Origin: Deltaproteobacteria bacterium
GTDB lineage: Bacteria; Desulfobacterota; Desulfobacteria; Desulfobacterales; UBA5852
Reading direction: 5' to 3'
DNA length: 64,000 bases
NCBI GenBank assembly: GCA_020444045.1
Contig: JAHLLS010000006.1
Coordinates: 124,001 to 188,000, forward strand
Shown here: in pieces, positions 9,701 through 18,832 of the stretch
How the letters are laid out: every line of letters begins with the position of its first letter
How positions within the stretch are numbered: the stretch's first letter is position 1
Notes under the pieces: model-generated
The model's input: the letters and a program-made list of their open reading frames with translations, nothing else
Database searches by the model: none
What the model was told of the DNA's origin: nothing
Position numbers and translations under genes: made by a program

Positions 9701-10486
9701 GTCATCGAATCCCTCCCCTGGCTGACACGTATCCTGGGAGCCCTGGCCCTGGTGGGCGTGGCTGCTCTGATCTCCATGTATCAGAAGGTGGGTCTGGGTA
9801 AAAATATGCTGACGGCTGTCATCCGGGCCTTCGTCCAGTTGATCGCCATCGGCTACGTCCTCGAATTCATCTTTGCCGCCCACGGGCCCTACTGGATTCT
9901 CCTGATCGTGACGATCATGGTGGTCATCGCGGGTTACACAGCCGGCCAGCGGGGGAGAGGGGTGCCACGCAGCACCGTCGTGGCAACTGCAGCGGTCAGC
10001 TGCGGCGCCCTGTTTACCATCGGTATGCTGCTTGTCCTTCAGGTCTTCCCATACCAGCCGCGGTATATCATTCCCATCGCCGGCATGATCGTGGGCAATG
10101 CCATGGTGGTCTGCGGCCTGGTCATGGGCCGCCTGCGGGACGACATCAAACTGCAGAAACCCCAAATCGAAGCGGCCCTGGCCCTGGGAGCCACCGAGCA
10201 ACAGGCCGTGGCCGGTCAGCTGAAACGGGCCATGGCTGCGGGCATGACACCCATCGTAGACAACACCAAAACGGTCGGTCTGATTTCCCTGCCCGGCGCC
10301 ATGACCGGCATGATCCTGGCGGGTGCACCGGCCCTGGAAGCGGTCCAGGTTCAGATCATCGTCATGTACATGCTGATCGGGGCGGCGGCCGTGAGCGGCC
10401 TGACGGCCGCCTACCTGACCTACCGCCAGTTTTTCACCCGGGCCCACCAGCTGGTCTCGCTCATCGACCGCGATGTATCTGGTTGA
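9701..10486 (+). pseudogene. FetB-like iron export permease missing its start
   Basis: About 261 residues of a FetB/UPF0014-type integral membrane protein with roughly seven hydrophobic helices. It is recognisable from PIAGMIVGNAMVV, LALGATEQQA, TKTVGLISLPGAMTGMILAG and the ending LTYRQFF. By comparison with E. coli FetB almost the whole protein is present; only the very first residues and the start codon are gone, removed by the deletion that took the end of the ATPase gene. The frame is open upstream to an ATG at 9614, inside the ATPase remnant in a different frame, so a chimeric protein might still be made from there. Function is doubtful without the ATPase. Confidence 0.75.
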
Positions 10487-10524
10487 AGGCGCCGGTCCTG
10501 CCGATGGATGGCCGCCCCCCGCGT

Positions 10525-11955
10525 CTATCGATCTTTTTTCCGTTTCGGGGTGTAGTAGTGGGTCGCCGTGCGGTGGAAGACATGCGCGGCTTCCATCAGG
10601 GTTTCACTGAGGGTGGGATGGGGGTGGATGGTCAGGCCCAGGTCGGTGGCATTGGCGCCCATCTCGATGGCCAGGGTGCCCTCGGCAATCAGTTCGCCGG
10701 CACCGGTGCCTACCAGGCCGACGCCTAAAATGCGTTCGCTATCCGGATCGACGATCAATTTCGTCAGGCCTTCAGGCGTGCCTAAGGTGGACGCCCGGCT
10801 GGAAGCGCCCCAGGGAAATCGGGCCACCTCGTAGGCAAGTCCCTTTTTCTTGGCCTCGGCCTCGGTTAGACCAGCCCAGGCGATTTCAGGATCGGTGAAG
10901 ACCACCGCCGGAATGGCCAGGGGGGCGAAGGCTGACTTTTGCCCGGCGATCACCTCCACAGCCACCCGCCCTTCGTGGGACGCCTTGTGGGCCAGCATGG
11001 GCTGACCGGCCACATCGCCGATGGCATAGATATGCGCCACGCTGGTGCGGCGCTGATCGTCGATGCGGATAAATCCCTGGTCATCCGTCGCGACGCCGAT
11101 GGCCTCCAGCCCCAGCCCGTCGCTCCGGGGATGGCGGCCCACGGCCACCAGGATCTTGTCGAAAAGCCGGTTCTGGTCCTTCCCCTCTTTGTCCTTGAGA
11201 GTGACCATGACACCGTTCTTCTGTTCTTTGACCGTCGTCACGGTGGTTTCAAGCTGGATGTCGTCAAACAAACCCTGCAGGCGCTTTTGCAGAAACCGCA
11301 CCAGGTCGCGGTCCACGCCGGGCAGCAGCTCCGGCATCATCTCCACCAGGCAGACCTTGGATCCCAGGCCGGCATAGACGCTGCCCAGTTCGAGTCCGAT
11401 ATACCCGCCCCCCACCACCAGCAGCCGGTCGGGAATATCTTCCAGGTCCAGGGCCGTCGTGGCGTCGAGCACCCGCTCGCCGGCATCTGCGAACAGGGGA
11501 AGAGACACGGCTCGTGAGCCGGTGGCGATGACGGCGTTCTCGAAGCGCAACACGCTTTTTTCGCCCTCGAGATCCTTGATTTCGAGGGTCTTGTCATCCT
11601 TGAAGACGGCGATGCCCCGAATATAGGTGATCTTGCGGCGTTTCACCAACTGGCCCAAGCCTTCGGTGAGCTGCGCCACCACGCGGTCCTTCCGTTGCCT
11701 CAGGGCGTCCACATCCAAGGCCAGGTCTTTGAAGGTCAGTCCCCACTGTTCGCCGTTTCGGGCGTCCTGCACCAGATGCGCGGCATGCAGCAGGGTTTTC
11801 GAAGGAATACACCCCCGGTAAAGACACACGCCCCCGGGATTGGCCTCCGGATCGATGAGGGTCACCTGCAGCCCGAGATCGGCGGCCAGAAAAGCAGCCG
11901 CATACCCGCCCGGTCCCGCGCCGATGATGGCCAGTTGGGTTTTCGTATCGCTCAT
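10525..11955 (-). CDS. lpd: Dihydrolipoyl dehydrogenase
   Basis: A 476-residue flavoprotein, the E3 component that reoxidises lipoyl groups of the pyruvate dehydrogenase complex with NAD+. Visible features are the FAD-binding start (IIGAGPGGYAAA), the redox-active cysteines in GGVCLYRGCIPSK, the NAD-binding loop (VVGGGYIGLELG), the second FAD contact (IYAIGDVAGQPMLAH) and the C-terminal catalytic HPHPTLSE. The ATG at 11955 follows a good ribosome site (GAGGAG); the seven-codon longer TTG start overlaps that site and is unlikely. It is downstream of aceE and aceF on the same strand but separated by about 520 bases containing a structured repeat. Confidence 0.95.
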   Translation of the reverse strand: MSDTKTQLAIIGAGPGGYAAAFLAADLGLQVTLIDPEANPGGVCLYRGCIPSKTLLHAAHLVQDARNGEQWGLTFKDLALDVDALRQRKDRVVAQLTEGLGQLVKRRKITYIRGIAVFKDDKTLEIKDLEGEKSVLRFENAVIATGSRAVSLPLFADAGERVLDATTALDLEDIPDRLLVVGGGYIGLELGSVYAGLGSKVCLVEMMPELLPGVDRDLVRFLQKRLQGLFDDIQLETTVTTVKEQKNGVMVTLKDKEGKDQNRLFDKILVAVGRHPRSDGLGLEAIGVATDDQGFIRIDDQRRTSVAHIYAIGDVAGQPMLAHKASHEGRVAVEVIAGQKSAFAPLAIPAVVFTDPEIAWAGLTEAEAKKKGLAYEVARFPWGASSRASTLGTPEGLTKLIVDPDSERILGVGLVGTGAGELIAEGTLAIEMGANATDLGLTIHPHPTLSETLMEAAHVFHRTATHYYTPKRKKDR

Positions 11956-12068
11956 AGAAGTTTTCTCCTCTAGCAATCGCAGACAACAGGTATAGACATC
12001 TGCCGTTTGTTCCGCATGTCTTTGCCATAATCCATCCGTTTTTATGGCGCAGGTTTAGGTTTTTGTGT

Positions 12069-12181
12069 TTATTCCTTTGTCCCGCGCCGAGCATCGGCGA
12101 GGCGGGCGGAAATAAGCGCACGGACTGTCTGAGTCCGCCGAAGCCAAAGCGCAGGCGGCGAGTTTCCGTGCGCTCCGGCCA
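12069..12181. repeat. Dispersed structured repeat, copy 1
   Basis: An intergenic element that recurs near 62427-62545 in the same orientation. It starts with a short hairpin region (CGCCGA, GCA, TCGGCG), then carries a longer nested stem whose closing arms are GCGCACGGA (12116-12124) and TCCGTGCGC (12165-12173). In the second copy the same arms read GCGCGCGGA and TCCGCGCGC, so the A-T pair has become a G-C pair on both sides. That covariation suggests the folded form is what is conserved. Short frames across it, on both strands, look like chance. Confidence 0.75.
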
Positions 12182-12376
12182 CAACAACCGGTCGATGCAG
12201 CCAGCATCATGCTGTCAGGCAAGGCGCCAAGCGAAGCGAGGCGCGCAGCAATCGTCAGATTGTGAGCACCCGAGCAAGCTTGGCAACGCCGCATGGCGGC
12301 ACGATGCGTCGCTTCATCAACTGGTTGGGCGACGCGCAGGGTCAAGCGGGACACGGGCGTTTTCTTTGGGTTCGGT

Positions 12377-12398
12377 TTTCTTTCACGTGAAAGAAAAT
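12377..12398. repeat. Perfect 22-bp palindrome centred on CACGTG
   Basis: The bases from 12377 to 12398 form a perfect palindrome whose central 20 bases are TTTCTTTCACGTGAAAGAAA. It lies 81 bases downstream of the aceF stop on the minus strand. It could act as part of a terminator or as a binding site; similar CACGTG-centred palindromes often sit at the ends of dispersed repeats in Proteobacteria, so it may belong to the repeat next to it. About 195 bases between the repeat and this palindrome hold nothing else I recognise. Confidence 0.55.
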
Positions 12399-12478
12399 GA
12401 ACAACCATTATAGATCTTCATCGGATCGGTGGAACCTCTCCGGGTTTCCGCCACCGTAGTTAAAGGGCGTAGATAAGG

Positions 12479-13894
12479 TTAAAGCAATATCGTGAGCCCC
12501 TGTTCCAAACTCCGGCAAATCCAATCCATAAACCGGGCCGCATCGGCCCCGTCGACGATGCGATGATCATAGGAAAGACTGAGCGGCAGCATCGTGCGGG
12601 GCACGAACTCACCCTCTTTCTCCACGAGCATCCGACGGGCGCGGCTGATCCCCAGAATGGCGGCCTGGGGCCATACCACAACGGGGGTGAAGGCCGTACC
12701 GCCAATGCCGCCCTGGTTGGAGATGGTGAAAGTGGCGCCCTCGAATTCATCCGGTTTGATCTTTTTATCGCGCGCCCGTTGGGCCACATCGCCGATCGCC
12801 ACGGCCAGGTCGATAATGCCCTTGTCCTGCACATCCCGGATGACCGGCACCAGCAGACCGCGGGAGGTGTCCACCGCCAGGCCGATGTGGACATAATCCT
12901 TATAGATCATCTGGTCGTTGGCCAGATCGATGCTGGCGTTGAAGGGCGGGAAACGGACCAGGGCCGCGGCACAGACTTTCATCAGGACAGCGGTGAGCGT
13001 CAGTTTGCCGCCCTGCTTCTCCGCCTGCTTGTCGTGCCGGGCGATAAACGCCTGCACCTCGGTGATATCGGCCTCATCGAACTGGGTCACGTGGGGCACG
13101 ATGCGCCAGGCCGTGCTGGTATTCACGGCCGTCAGGCGGCGCACGGTCTCAAGCTTTTCCTTGCGAACGGTGCCCCAGCGGCTGAAATCGGGCAAAGACG
13201 GCTGCTGCACGGCCGATGGGTCTTCAACGGCGGTTTTCCCGGACGCCGCGGGCCGGCCGGTCATGCGCGCTTTGACGTAATCGTTGACATCCGCCTGGCT
13301 GATACGGCCGTCGCGACCGCTGCCGCGCACCACATGGATATCGACACCCAATTCACGGGCCAGGCGCCGTACGGAAGGGGCGGCCGGGGCCTGCGGTCCG
13401 GCGGTTTCCTCCTGGTCTTCGGGCGCATCGTTTTCCCGTGCGGCAGCAGACCGACGGGCGTCAGGTTGTTTTTGTTCTTCAGTGGCTTCCTCTGCGTCTT
13501 CTTGGTCTGGTGCCGCATCGTCCTTGACGGTCGCTTCCGGCAGGTCCTCGGGTTCTTCTTCCTTTTCCTCCGGGTCCGCTGCCTGGCGATCTTCATCTGC
13601 GGCGGATTCCTGTCCCCGGGCCGCACCCGCTTCGGCTTTTTCACCCGTATCGCCCTTGTCCGTCTCGATCCGGACAATGACGTCACCAACGTTCTTCTCC
13701 TCGCCCGCTTCCACCAGAACGTCGCTGATCTCTCCAGCGTAGGGCGACGGTATCTCCACGACCGCTTTCTCGGTCTCCATTTCCACCAGCACGTCGTCCA
13801 CCGCCACGGTGTCGCCGGCCTTGACCAACACTTCCACGATAGTGCCGGAAGTCACGTTTTCACTGATTTCGGGTATCTTCACATCTTTGAGCAT
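12479..13894 (-). CDS. aceF: Dihydrolipoamide acetyltransferase, E2 of pyruvate dehydrogenase
   Basis: A 471-residue E2 core protein that moves acetyl groups to CoA. Domains in order: one lipoyl domain (residues 1-80) with the lipoylated lysine in METEKAVVE; an acidic, alanine- and glutamate-rich linker (about 80-165); the E1/E3-binding domain (RRLARELGVDIHVVRGSGRDG); a second flexible linker; and the catalytic domain (about 220-471) with the active-site motif SYDHRIVDGADAARF. Only one lipoyl domain is present, against three in E. coli. The ATG at 13894 follows CCGAGGAAAA; the frame upstream lies in the aceE end and is not coding. It is 41 bases after aceE. Confidence 0.95.
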   Translation of the reverse strand: MLKDVKIPEISENVTSGTIVEVLVKAGDTVAVDDVLVEMETEKAVVEIPSPYAGEISDVLVEAGEEKNVGDVIVRIETDKGDTGEKAEAGAARGQESAADEDRQAADPEEKEEEPEDLPEATVKDDAAPDQEDAEEATEEQKQPDARRSAAARENDAPEDQEETAGPQAPAAPSVRRLARELGVDIHVVRGSGRDGRISQADVNDYVKARMTGRPAASGKTAVEDPSAVQQPSLPDFSRWGTVRKEKLETVRRLTAVNTSTAWRIVPHVTQFDEADITEVQAFIARHDKQAEKQGGKLTLTAVLMKVCAAALVRFPPFNASIDLANDQMIYKDYVHIGLAVDTSRGLLVPVIRDVQDKGIIDLAVAIGDVAQRARDKKIKPDEFEGATFTISNQGGIGGTAFTPVVVWPQAAILGISRARRMLVEKEGEFVPRTMLPLSLSYDHRIVDGADAARFMDWICRSLEQGLTILL

Positions 13895-13935
13895 GGGATT
13901 TTCCTCGGGTTGATCGCGATTAAAAAGGATGCCGG

Positions 13936-16620
13936 CTAACTGAACAGCGGATTGGGCTTGTCGGGATCGATGTCCAGCGCCTTGCGCGCCTTGGTCACCA
14001 CCGCCGGTTTGATGCGCTTTTCCCGCGCCATGCCGCACAGGGCCGTATAGGCGATATGGCGGGCATCGACTTCAAAAAAATCACGCAGGGTTTCACGGGC
14101 CTCACTGCGGCCGTAGCCGTCCGTACCTAATACGAACAGTGGCCCCGGTATCCATTTGGCAATCATGGCCGGCAAGGCTTTGAGATAGTCCGAGGCCGCT
14201 ACGAAAACGCCCTTCTCGCCCGCCAGCTGGGACTCCAAATGTGAACCACGCGCCGGTTGCCCGGGATGGCGCAGATTCCAGCGCTCGGCGTCCGTGGCGC
14301 CCCAGTACAACTTCTTGTAACTGGTGACACTCCAGACATCGGCGGCCACCTCGTAATCGTCTTCCAGGATCTTCTGGGCTTTGAGGGCCTCGTTTAAAAT
14401 AGTGCCGCTGCCCAGGAGGTGAACCTTGATCTTGGCGCGGTTGTTCTTGGAAGCACGAAACTTGTAGAGACCGTTCAGGATGCCGTCCTCGCTGCCTTCG
14501 GGCATGGGTGGCATGGCATAAAATTCATTCATCAACGTCAGATAATAGACCACGTTTTCGCCGTCTTCGAGCATGCGGCGCAGCCCCTCCCGGACGATGA
14601 CGGCGACTTCGTAGGCAAAGGCCGGATCGTAGGCTTCCAGCGAGGGGTTGCCCAGGGCCAGCATGTGGCTGTGTCCGTCCTGGTGCTGCAGGCCTTCACC
14701 GGAAAGCGTGGTGCGACCGGCCGTGGCCCCCAGCAGGAACCCCCGTGTCTGAGCATCACCCGAGGCCCAGATGAGGTCCCCGATGCGCTGGAATCCGAAC
14801 ATGGAATAAAAGAAGAAAAAGGGAATCATGTTGAGGCCGAAGGTGGAGTAGGACGTTCCGGCCGCGATAAACGACGACATGGCGCCGGCTTCCGTAATGC
14901 CTTCTTCGAGGATCTGGCCGTCCTTGGCTTCCTTGTAGTAAAGCAGGCTTTCCTTGTCCACCGGTTCGTAGGTCTGCCCCATGTGGGAATAGATGCCGAT
15001 CTTGCGAAAAAGGGCCTCCATGCCGAAGGTGCGCGCTTCGTCGGGTACGATGGGAACGACGTACGGACCCAGGTTCTTGTCCTTGAGCAGCTTGCCCAGC
15101 AGATGGACCATCGCCATGGTTGTCGCTATTTCACGTTTATCCGAGCCCTGCATGAATTCAGCATACATGTCTTTGCGCGGAGGCCGGTGCACCGGCACCG
15201 AAACGCTGCGCGAGGGGATCAAGCCCCCCAGCGCGCGCCGACGTTCTAAAAGATATTGCATCTCCTCGCTATCGTCGTCCGGCCGGTAGAAGGGCATCTC
15301 GCCGATCTGGGAATCCGGTATGGGAATGCCGAAACGGCTGCGGAAATGGCGCAGTTCATCCTCGTTGAGCTTCTTCTGCTGATGGGTGACGTTGCGCCCC
15401 TCGCCGGCTTCCCCCAGGCCGTAGCCTTTGATGGTCTTGGCCAGAATCACCGTGGGCGCCCCCTTGTGGGCCACAGCCGTCTGGTAGGCGGCGTAGACTT
15501 TTTCAGGGTCGTGGCCGCCGCGCCGGAGCTTGTGCAGTTGTTCATCGGTGTAGGTCGCCACCAGCTTTTCCAGTTCCGGGTACTTACCGAAAAAATCCTT
15601 GCGGATGTAGGCGCCGTCGGCAACGGTGTATTTCTGGTACTGGCCGTCCGGGACTTCTTCCATCCGTTTCACCAGCAGGCCGTCCGTGTCCTGTGCCAGC
15701 AGCGGGTCCCAGTCCGCCCCCCAGATGACCTTGATCACATGCCAGCCCGCGCCCCGGAAGGCGGCTTCCAGTTCCTGGATGATTTTACCGTTGCCGCGGA
15801 CCGGTCCGTCCAGCCGCTGCAGATTGCAGTTCACCACAAAAATCAGGTTGTCCAATTGTTCCCGGGCGGCCAGGGTGATGGCCCCCAGGGATTCGGGCTC
15901 GTCGATTTCGCCGTCCCCCAGAAAAGCCCAGACATGCTGGCGGGCCGTATCGGCCAGACCGCGGTCCTCGAGGTAGCGGTTGAAGCGCGCCTGGTAGATG
16001 GCCATAATCGGTCCCAGGCCCATGGAAACGGTTGGAAACTGCCAGAATTCGGGCATCAGGTAGGGATGCGGGTAGGACGACAGGCCGCCCCCCGGCTGCA
16101 GTTCGCGTCGGAAATGGACCAAATGCTGCTCGCTCAGGCGCCCCTCCAGGAAAGCCCGCGCATATATACCTGGCGCCGCGTGCCCTTGGAAATAGACCGC
16201 ATCGCCGGGGTGCTCCGGGGTTCGGGCATGAAAAAAATGGTTAAAGCCGACCTCGTAAAGGGTCGCACTGGATGCGTAAGTGGAAATATGACCGCCGATG
16301 CCGTCGCTCTGCTTGTTGGCGCGCACGACCATGGCCATGGCGTTCCAGCGGATGATGCTCTTGATGCGCCGCTCAATATCCCGGCTGCCCGGAAATACAG
16401 GCTGGTTTTTAAGCGCGATAGTGTTGATGTAGGGGGTGTTGGCGGTGTAGGGAAAAGAGACCCCTTTTTCCTGGGCATGGGTCTGAAGCTGCCGCAGCAG
16501 TTCCACCACGCGCTGCGGTCCCTGGTGGCGATAGACATAGTCCAGCGATTCCCGCCATTCCCGGTTTTCAATATCGATGATGTCGGACGTGCGCGTCGTC
16601 CCCTGTTCGTGATCCGTCAT
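13936..16620 (-). CDS. aceE: Pyruvate dehydrogenase E1 component, homodimeric type
   Basis: An 894-residue thiamine-diphosphate enzyme that decarboxylates pyruvate and acetylates the E2 lipoyl group. The thiamine motif GDGEIDEPES with the later VVNCNLQ is clear, as are KGYGLGEAGEGRNVTHQ and the C-terminal VLGTDGYGRSEARE. Length is normal for the single-chain AceE type found in Gammaproteobacteria. I start at the ATG at 16620; a TTG ten codons earlier is possible. It heads the aceE-aceF-lpd operon. Possession of an aerobic-type pyruvate dehydrogenase is notable in a lineage that mostly uses pyruvate:ferredoxin oxidoreductase. Confidence 0.95.
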   Translation of the reverse strand: MTDHEQGTTRTSDIIDIENREWRESLDYVYRHQGPQRVVELLRQLQTHAQEKGVSFPYTANTPYINTIALKNQPVFPGSRDIERRIKSIIRWNAMAMVVRANKQSDGIGGHISTYASSATLYEVGFNHFFHARTPEHPGDAVYFQGHAAPGIYARAFLEGRLSEQHLVHFRRELQPGGGLSSYPHPYLMPEFWQFPTVSMGLGPIMAIYQARFNRYLEDRGLADTARQHVWAFLGDGEIDEPESLGAITLAAREQLDNLIFVVNCNLQRLDGPVRGNGKIIQELEAAFRGAGWHVIKVIWGADWDPLLAQDTDGLLVKRMEEVPDGQYQKYTVADGAYIRKDFFGKYPELEKLVATYTDEQLHKLRRGGHDPEKVYAAYQTAVAHKGAPTVILAKTIKGYGLGEAGEGRNVTHQQKKLNEDELRHFRSRFGIPIPDSQIGEMPFYRPDDDSEEMQYLLERRRALGGLIPSRSVSVPVHRPPRKDMYAEFMQGSDKREIATTMAMVHLLGKLLKDKNLGPYVVPIVPDEARTFGMEALFRKIGIYSHMGQTYEPVDKESLLYYKEAKDGQILEEGITEAGAMSSFIAAGTSYSTFGLNMIPFFFFYSMFGFQRIGDLIWASGDAQTRGFLLGATAGRTTLSGEGLQHQDGHSHMLALGNPSLEAYDPAFAYEVAVIVREGLRRMLEDGENVVYYLTLMNEFYAMPPMPEGSEDGILNGLYKFRASKNNRAKIKVHLLGSGTILNEALKAQKILEDDYEVAADVWSVTSYKKLYWGATDAERWNLRHPGQPARGSHLESQLAGEKGVFVAASDYLKALPAMIAKWIPGPLFVLGTDGYGRSEARETLRDFFEVDARHIAYTALCGMAREKRIKPAVVTKARKALDIDPDKPNPLFS

Positions 16621-16892
16621 TGATGTGGTATCCCTGTTGTCGTGTTTCAAAAGGATTGCTATATGTAATGGCTGATCAGCCGTTCCCAGGCACCCGGAAG
16701 GATGATGGACGATACGGTTAGGCCATGGGGAATTCCTTGCGGTATGTCTGTTACTGTCGGCCCGCGCTCACATTCGGCTGATGCGTGTTTGCAGATACCA
16801 TAATAATCAATAGGTGTAGGTGCAAGCATGTCCCCCCTCAACAGCCCCGGAACCGAACCATGGCGCCGGGACAAGGAAAGGAAAACCCCCTT

Positions 16893-17354
16893 ATGGCAAC
16901 CCTTCAATCAGGCGACCTGGCACCGGCTTTTTCCGCACCGGACCAGAACGACACCATTGTAAACCTTACCGACTTCAAAGGCCGCAAACTCTTCATCTTT
17001 TTTTATCCCAAGGCCAATACGGGCGGCTGAACGACCCAGGCGCAAGCAGTGCGGGACGCACTGCCCCAATTGACGAAAGCCGGTGTGGCCGTTGTCGGTG
17101 TCAGCCCGGACAAGGTGCCGCAGCAGAAAAAATTCGACGAGAAGCACGGACTGGGGTTTCCGCTTCTCAGCGATACCGACCACCGGATCGCCGACGTCTA
17201 CGGCGTGTGGGGGGAAAAGAAAATGTACGGCAAGACCACCATGGGAATTGTGCGATCGGCGTTTCTGATCGATGAAGCGGGCAACATTGCCGACGCCGCC
17301 TACAAGATCAGCCCCAAGAACACCGTGCCGACCTTGATGCAGTGGTTGGCCTGA
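16893..17354 (+). CDS. Selenocysteine-containing peroxiredoxin, BCP/PrxQ type
   Basis: Read through one in-frame TGA at 17028-17030, this is a 153-residue thioredoxin-fold peroxidase of the BCP/PrxQ type. The first part (residues 1-45) has DLAPAFSAPDQ and FIFFYPKANTGG; the codon where the family has its peroxidatic Cys is TGA, and the next residues TTQAQAVRD continue in frame with no break to a normal C-terminus (VPTLMQWLA). A hairpin suited to selenocysteine insertion starts 15 bases after the TGA. Standard gene finders would report two fragments, 16893-17030 and 17049-17354. Start at ATG 16893. It is divergent from aceE. Selenocysteine-containing peroxiredoxins are known in Desulfobacterota. 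Confidence 0.88.
17046..17064 (+). promoter_or_regulatory. Bacterial SECIS hairpin for the peroxiredoxin
   Basis: GCAGTGCG (17046-17053) and CGCACTGC (17057-17064) pair perfectly around the loop GGA. The loop is 24-26 bases after the TGA, within the distance used by bacterial SECIS elements, and begins with G as SelB recognition usually needs. Confidence 0.75.
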
Positions 17355-17424
17355 CCAACCGCCCAGCTTGGGTTAAATCGATCATGGCCATTGCAGGCGG
17401 GACGCCAGGCAGTGATAGATGCCG

Positions 17425-17802
17425 TCATAATAACAGACGTCGGATGCGGTTCAGGGCCAGGTAACAGATAAAACTGTAAGCCACAGCCCAGGTCGGGATT
17501 GTGAAGGCCAGAGCACAACGGTGGGCTCCGGCAGGTTCGACACGATGGCCGGTGGCAACGACCCCTGCCACCCGCCAGTCCCAGTAACGCCCCGGTTCAA
17601 AGGCCCTGATCGAGAAAGGCAGCCAGAAACCGAGCGGCGTCTGGATGCGTCCAGTGGAACCGGCGCGGATGAACCGTTCCGGGGTGTCCACCGCCCGAAC
17701 GGTTGGCCCCCAGTGGGGCCACGTCCGGGTATCGGTAATCAGGCGCCAAACTAGCGGCGCCGGTACATTGAGATGTTTTGATATTTCCAGGGTTGATCGC
17801 AT
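17425..17802 (-). CDS. SRPBCC-fold (START-like) protein
   Basis: A 125-residue protein with the look of the polyketide-cyclase/SRPBCC family: an amphipathic first strand and helix (LEISKHLNVPAPLVWRLITD), then TWPHWGPTVRAVDTPERFIRAGSTGRI and alternating strands, ending in a helix that is more hydrophobic than usual. This fold binds hydrophobic ligands in a deep pocket; no ligand can be named. It stands alone on the minus strand, convergent with the selenoprotein gene 70 bases away. No good ribosome site precedes the ATG at 17802. Confidence 0.65.
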   Translation of the reverse strand: MRSTLEISKHLNVPAPLVWRLITDTRTWPHWGPTVRAVDTPERFIRAGSTGRIQTPLGFWLPFSIRAFEPGRYWDWRVAGVVATGHRVEPAGAHRCALAFTIPTWAVAYSFICYLALNRIRRLLL

Positions 17803-17872
17803 TCAAAGACAAAACGCGTTATGGAAAGCAACACATGATTGCCGATACGTTCCAGATTAGAACTTCACCAAG

Positions 17873-18394
17873 TCAGTGGGGTGTTTCAAAAGGGTCCAGC
17901 AACATCTCCCTTTGGATGTCATCATCGGGCTTGACATCCGGGTGGTTGTTGATGAAACGGGCACAGGAATTCCAGCGCAGCACGGCATCCTGATTGTCGG
18001 GATCGCATCCGGCCAGGGCCTCCCCGTAGGCCGCCATGGCTTTCACAAACCAGGCGTGGGCCACGTTGCCGGATCGCGGTGCACCCAGCTTGAGATGATA
18101 TTTGGCCCTGGCCTCAAAAATAATCCCCGTGTAATAGGATTTGCAGTAGGCCGAGCTGAGCCGGGCCACGATTTCCCGGGCTTTCTCGAAATTGGGTTGC
18201 AGCGCACCTTCCGCGAACTTATCCGTAACGGCCAGGAGCATAGTGATCAGAGCGTCCTGATTGTCTGAATCCACTGCCAAAATGTCCAGGCAGATGCTTT
18301 CGGCCTCGTCGGGTTCATTGTGCAAGCGATACCCCTTGGCCATTTCGAGCGCCGAGGAAACGGCTTCCGGCTTGATATTTTTCAAATCGACCAT
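17873..18394 (-). CDS. TPR-like helical protein, function unknown
   Basis: A 173-residue soluble helical protein starting at an ATG with a perfect AGGAGG ribosome site. Two or three tetratricopeptide-like units are visible, for example MAKGYRLHNEPDEAESICLD with VDSDNQDALITML, and AMAAYGEALAGCDPDNQDAVLRW. Such proteins are scaffolds for protein contacts. The C-terminus is acidic (DVKPDDDIQREMLLDPFE). Neighbours give no hint of a partner, and I do not recognise a named family. Confidence 0.75.
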   Translation of the reverse strand: MVDLKNIKPEAVSSALEMAKGYRLHNEPDEAESICLDILAVDSDNQDALITMLLAVTDKFAEGALQPNFEKAREIVARLSSAYCKSYYTGIIFEARAKYHLKLGAPRSGNVAHAWFVKAMAAYGEALAGCDPDNQDAVLRWNSCARFINNHPDVKPDDDIQREMLLDPFETPH

Positions 18395-18832
18395 GTCGAC
18401 CTCCTATGGTGCGTTGACTTGAATCCTCATTTGACTAATGACTTTTGTAAAAGGTACGAAGCATTACCGTATTTTCAAGTATCCATCCCATGGATTCGTA
18501 ATTGTCTCCGCTATCCGGCCCCGCGGCTGATGACCGACCGATGTTCGGAACAGGCACCGCGCTTCATCGATTCACGGGGACGGATCTGCATTGGCCACGA
18601 GGACCTTGACTGGCAGCGCACCACCTGACGTCTTCTGGCAACGTGGCCGAAAAAACCCGCCGAATGTCTCCCCTCTTTTCCGACATCCTCTGCAATATCC
18701 CCCATCACCAATTGATTGACGCCAAACCGGCATCATGTTTAACCAATGTAGGAAACACGGTTTTGTCGCGCCGCCATTAGATGCAGCGAACAAAGCATGA
18801 GAAGACCTGTCGTATACACTGGAGCAGCAGCA
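18395..18832. other. Gap without a recognised gene
   Basis: This 438-base stretch separates the divergent TPR gene and the exonuclease gene. Short frames on both strands have no ribosome site and no family features. I found no strong hairpin or repeat; it presumably holds the two divergent promoters. Confidence 0.5.

Noticed and set aside
12055..12413. Overlapping short frames on both strands across repeat copy 1
   Set aside because: Their sequence is that of the structured repeat and flanks, with no ribosome site; similar false frames arise wherever such repeats occur.
15256..16623. 455-codon plus-strand frame opposite aceE
   Set aside because: A shadow of a GC-rich gene; the translation has no recognisable motif.
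17028..17030. Nonsense mutation or frameshift in the peroxiredoxin
   Set aside because: The frame is unchanged on both sides, the stop is exactly at the catalytic Cys, and a SECIS-like hairpin follows.
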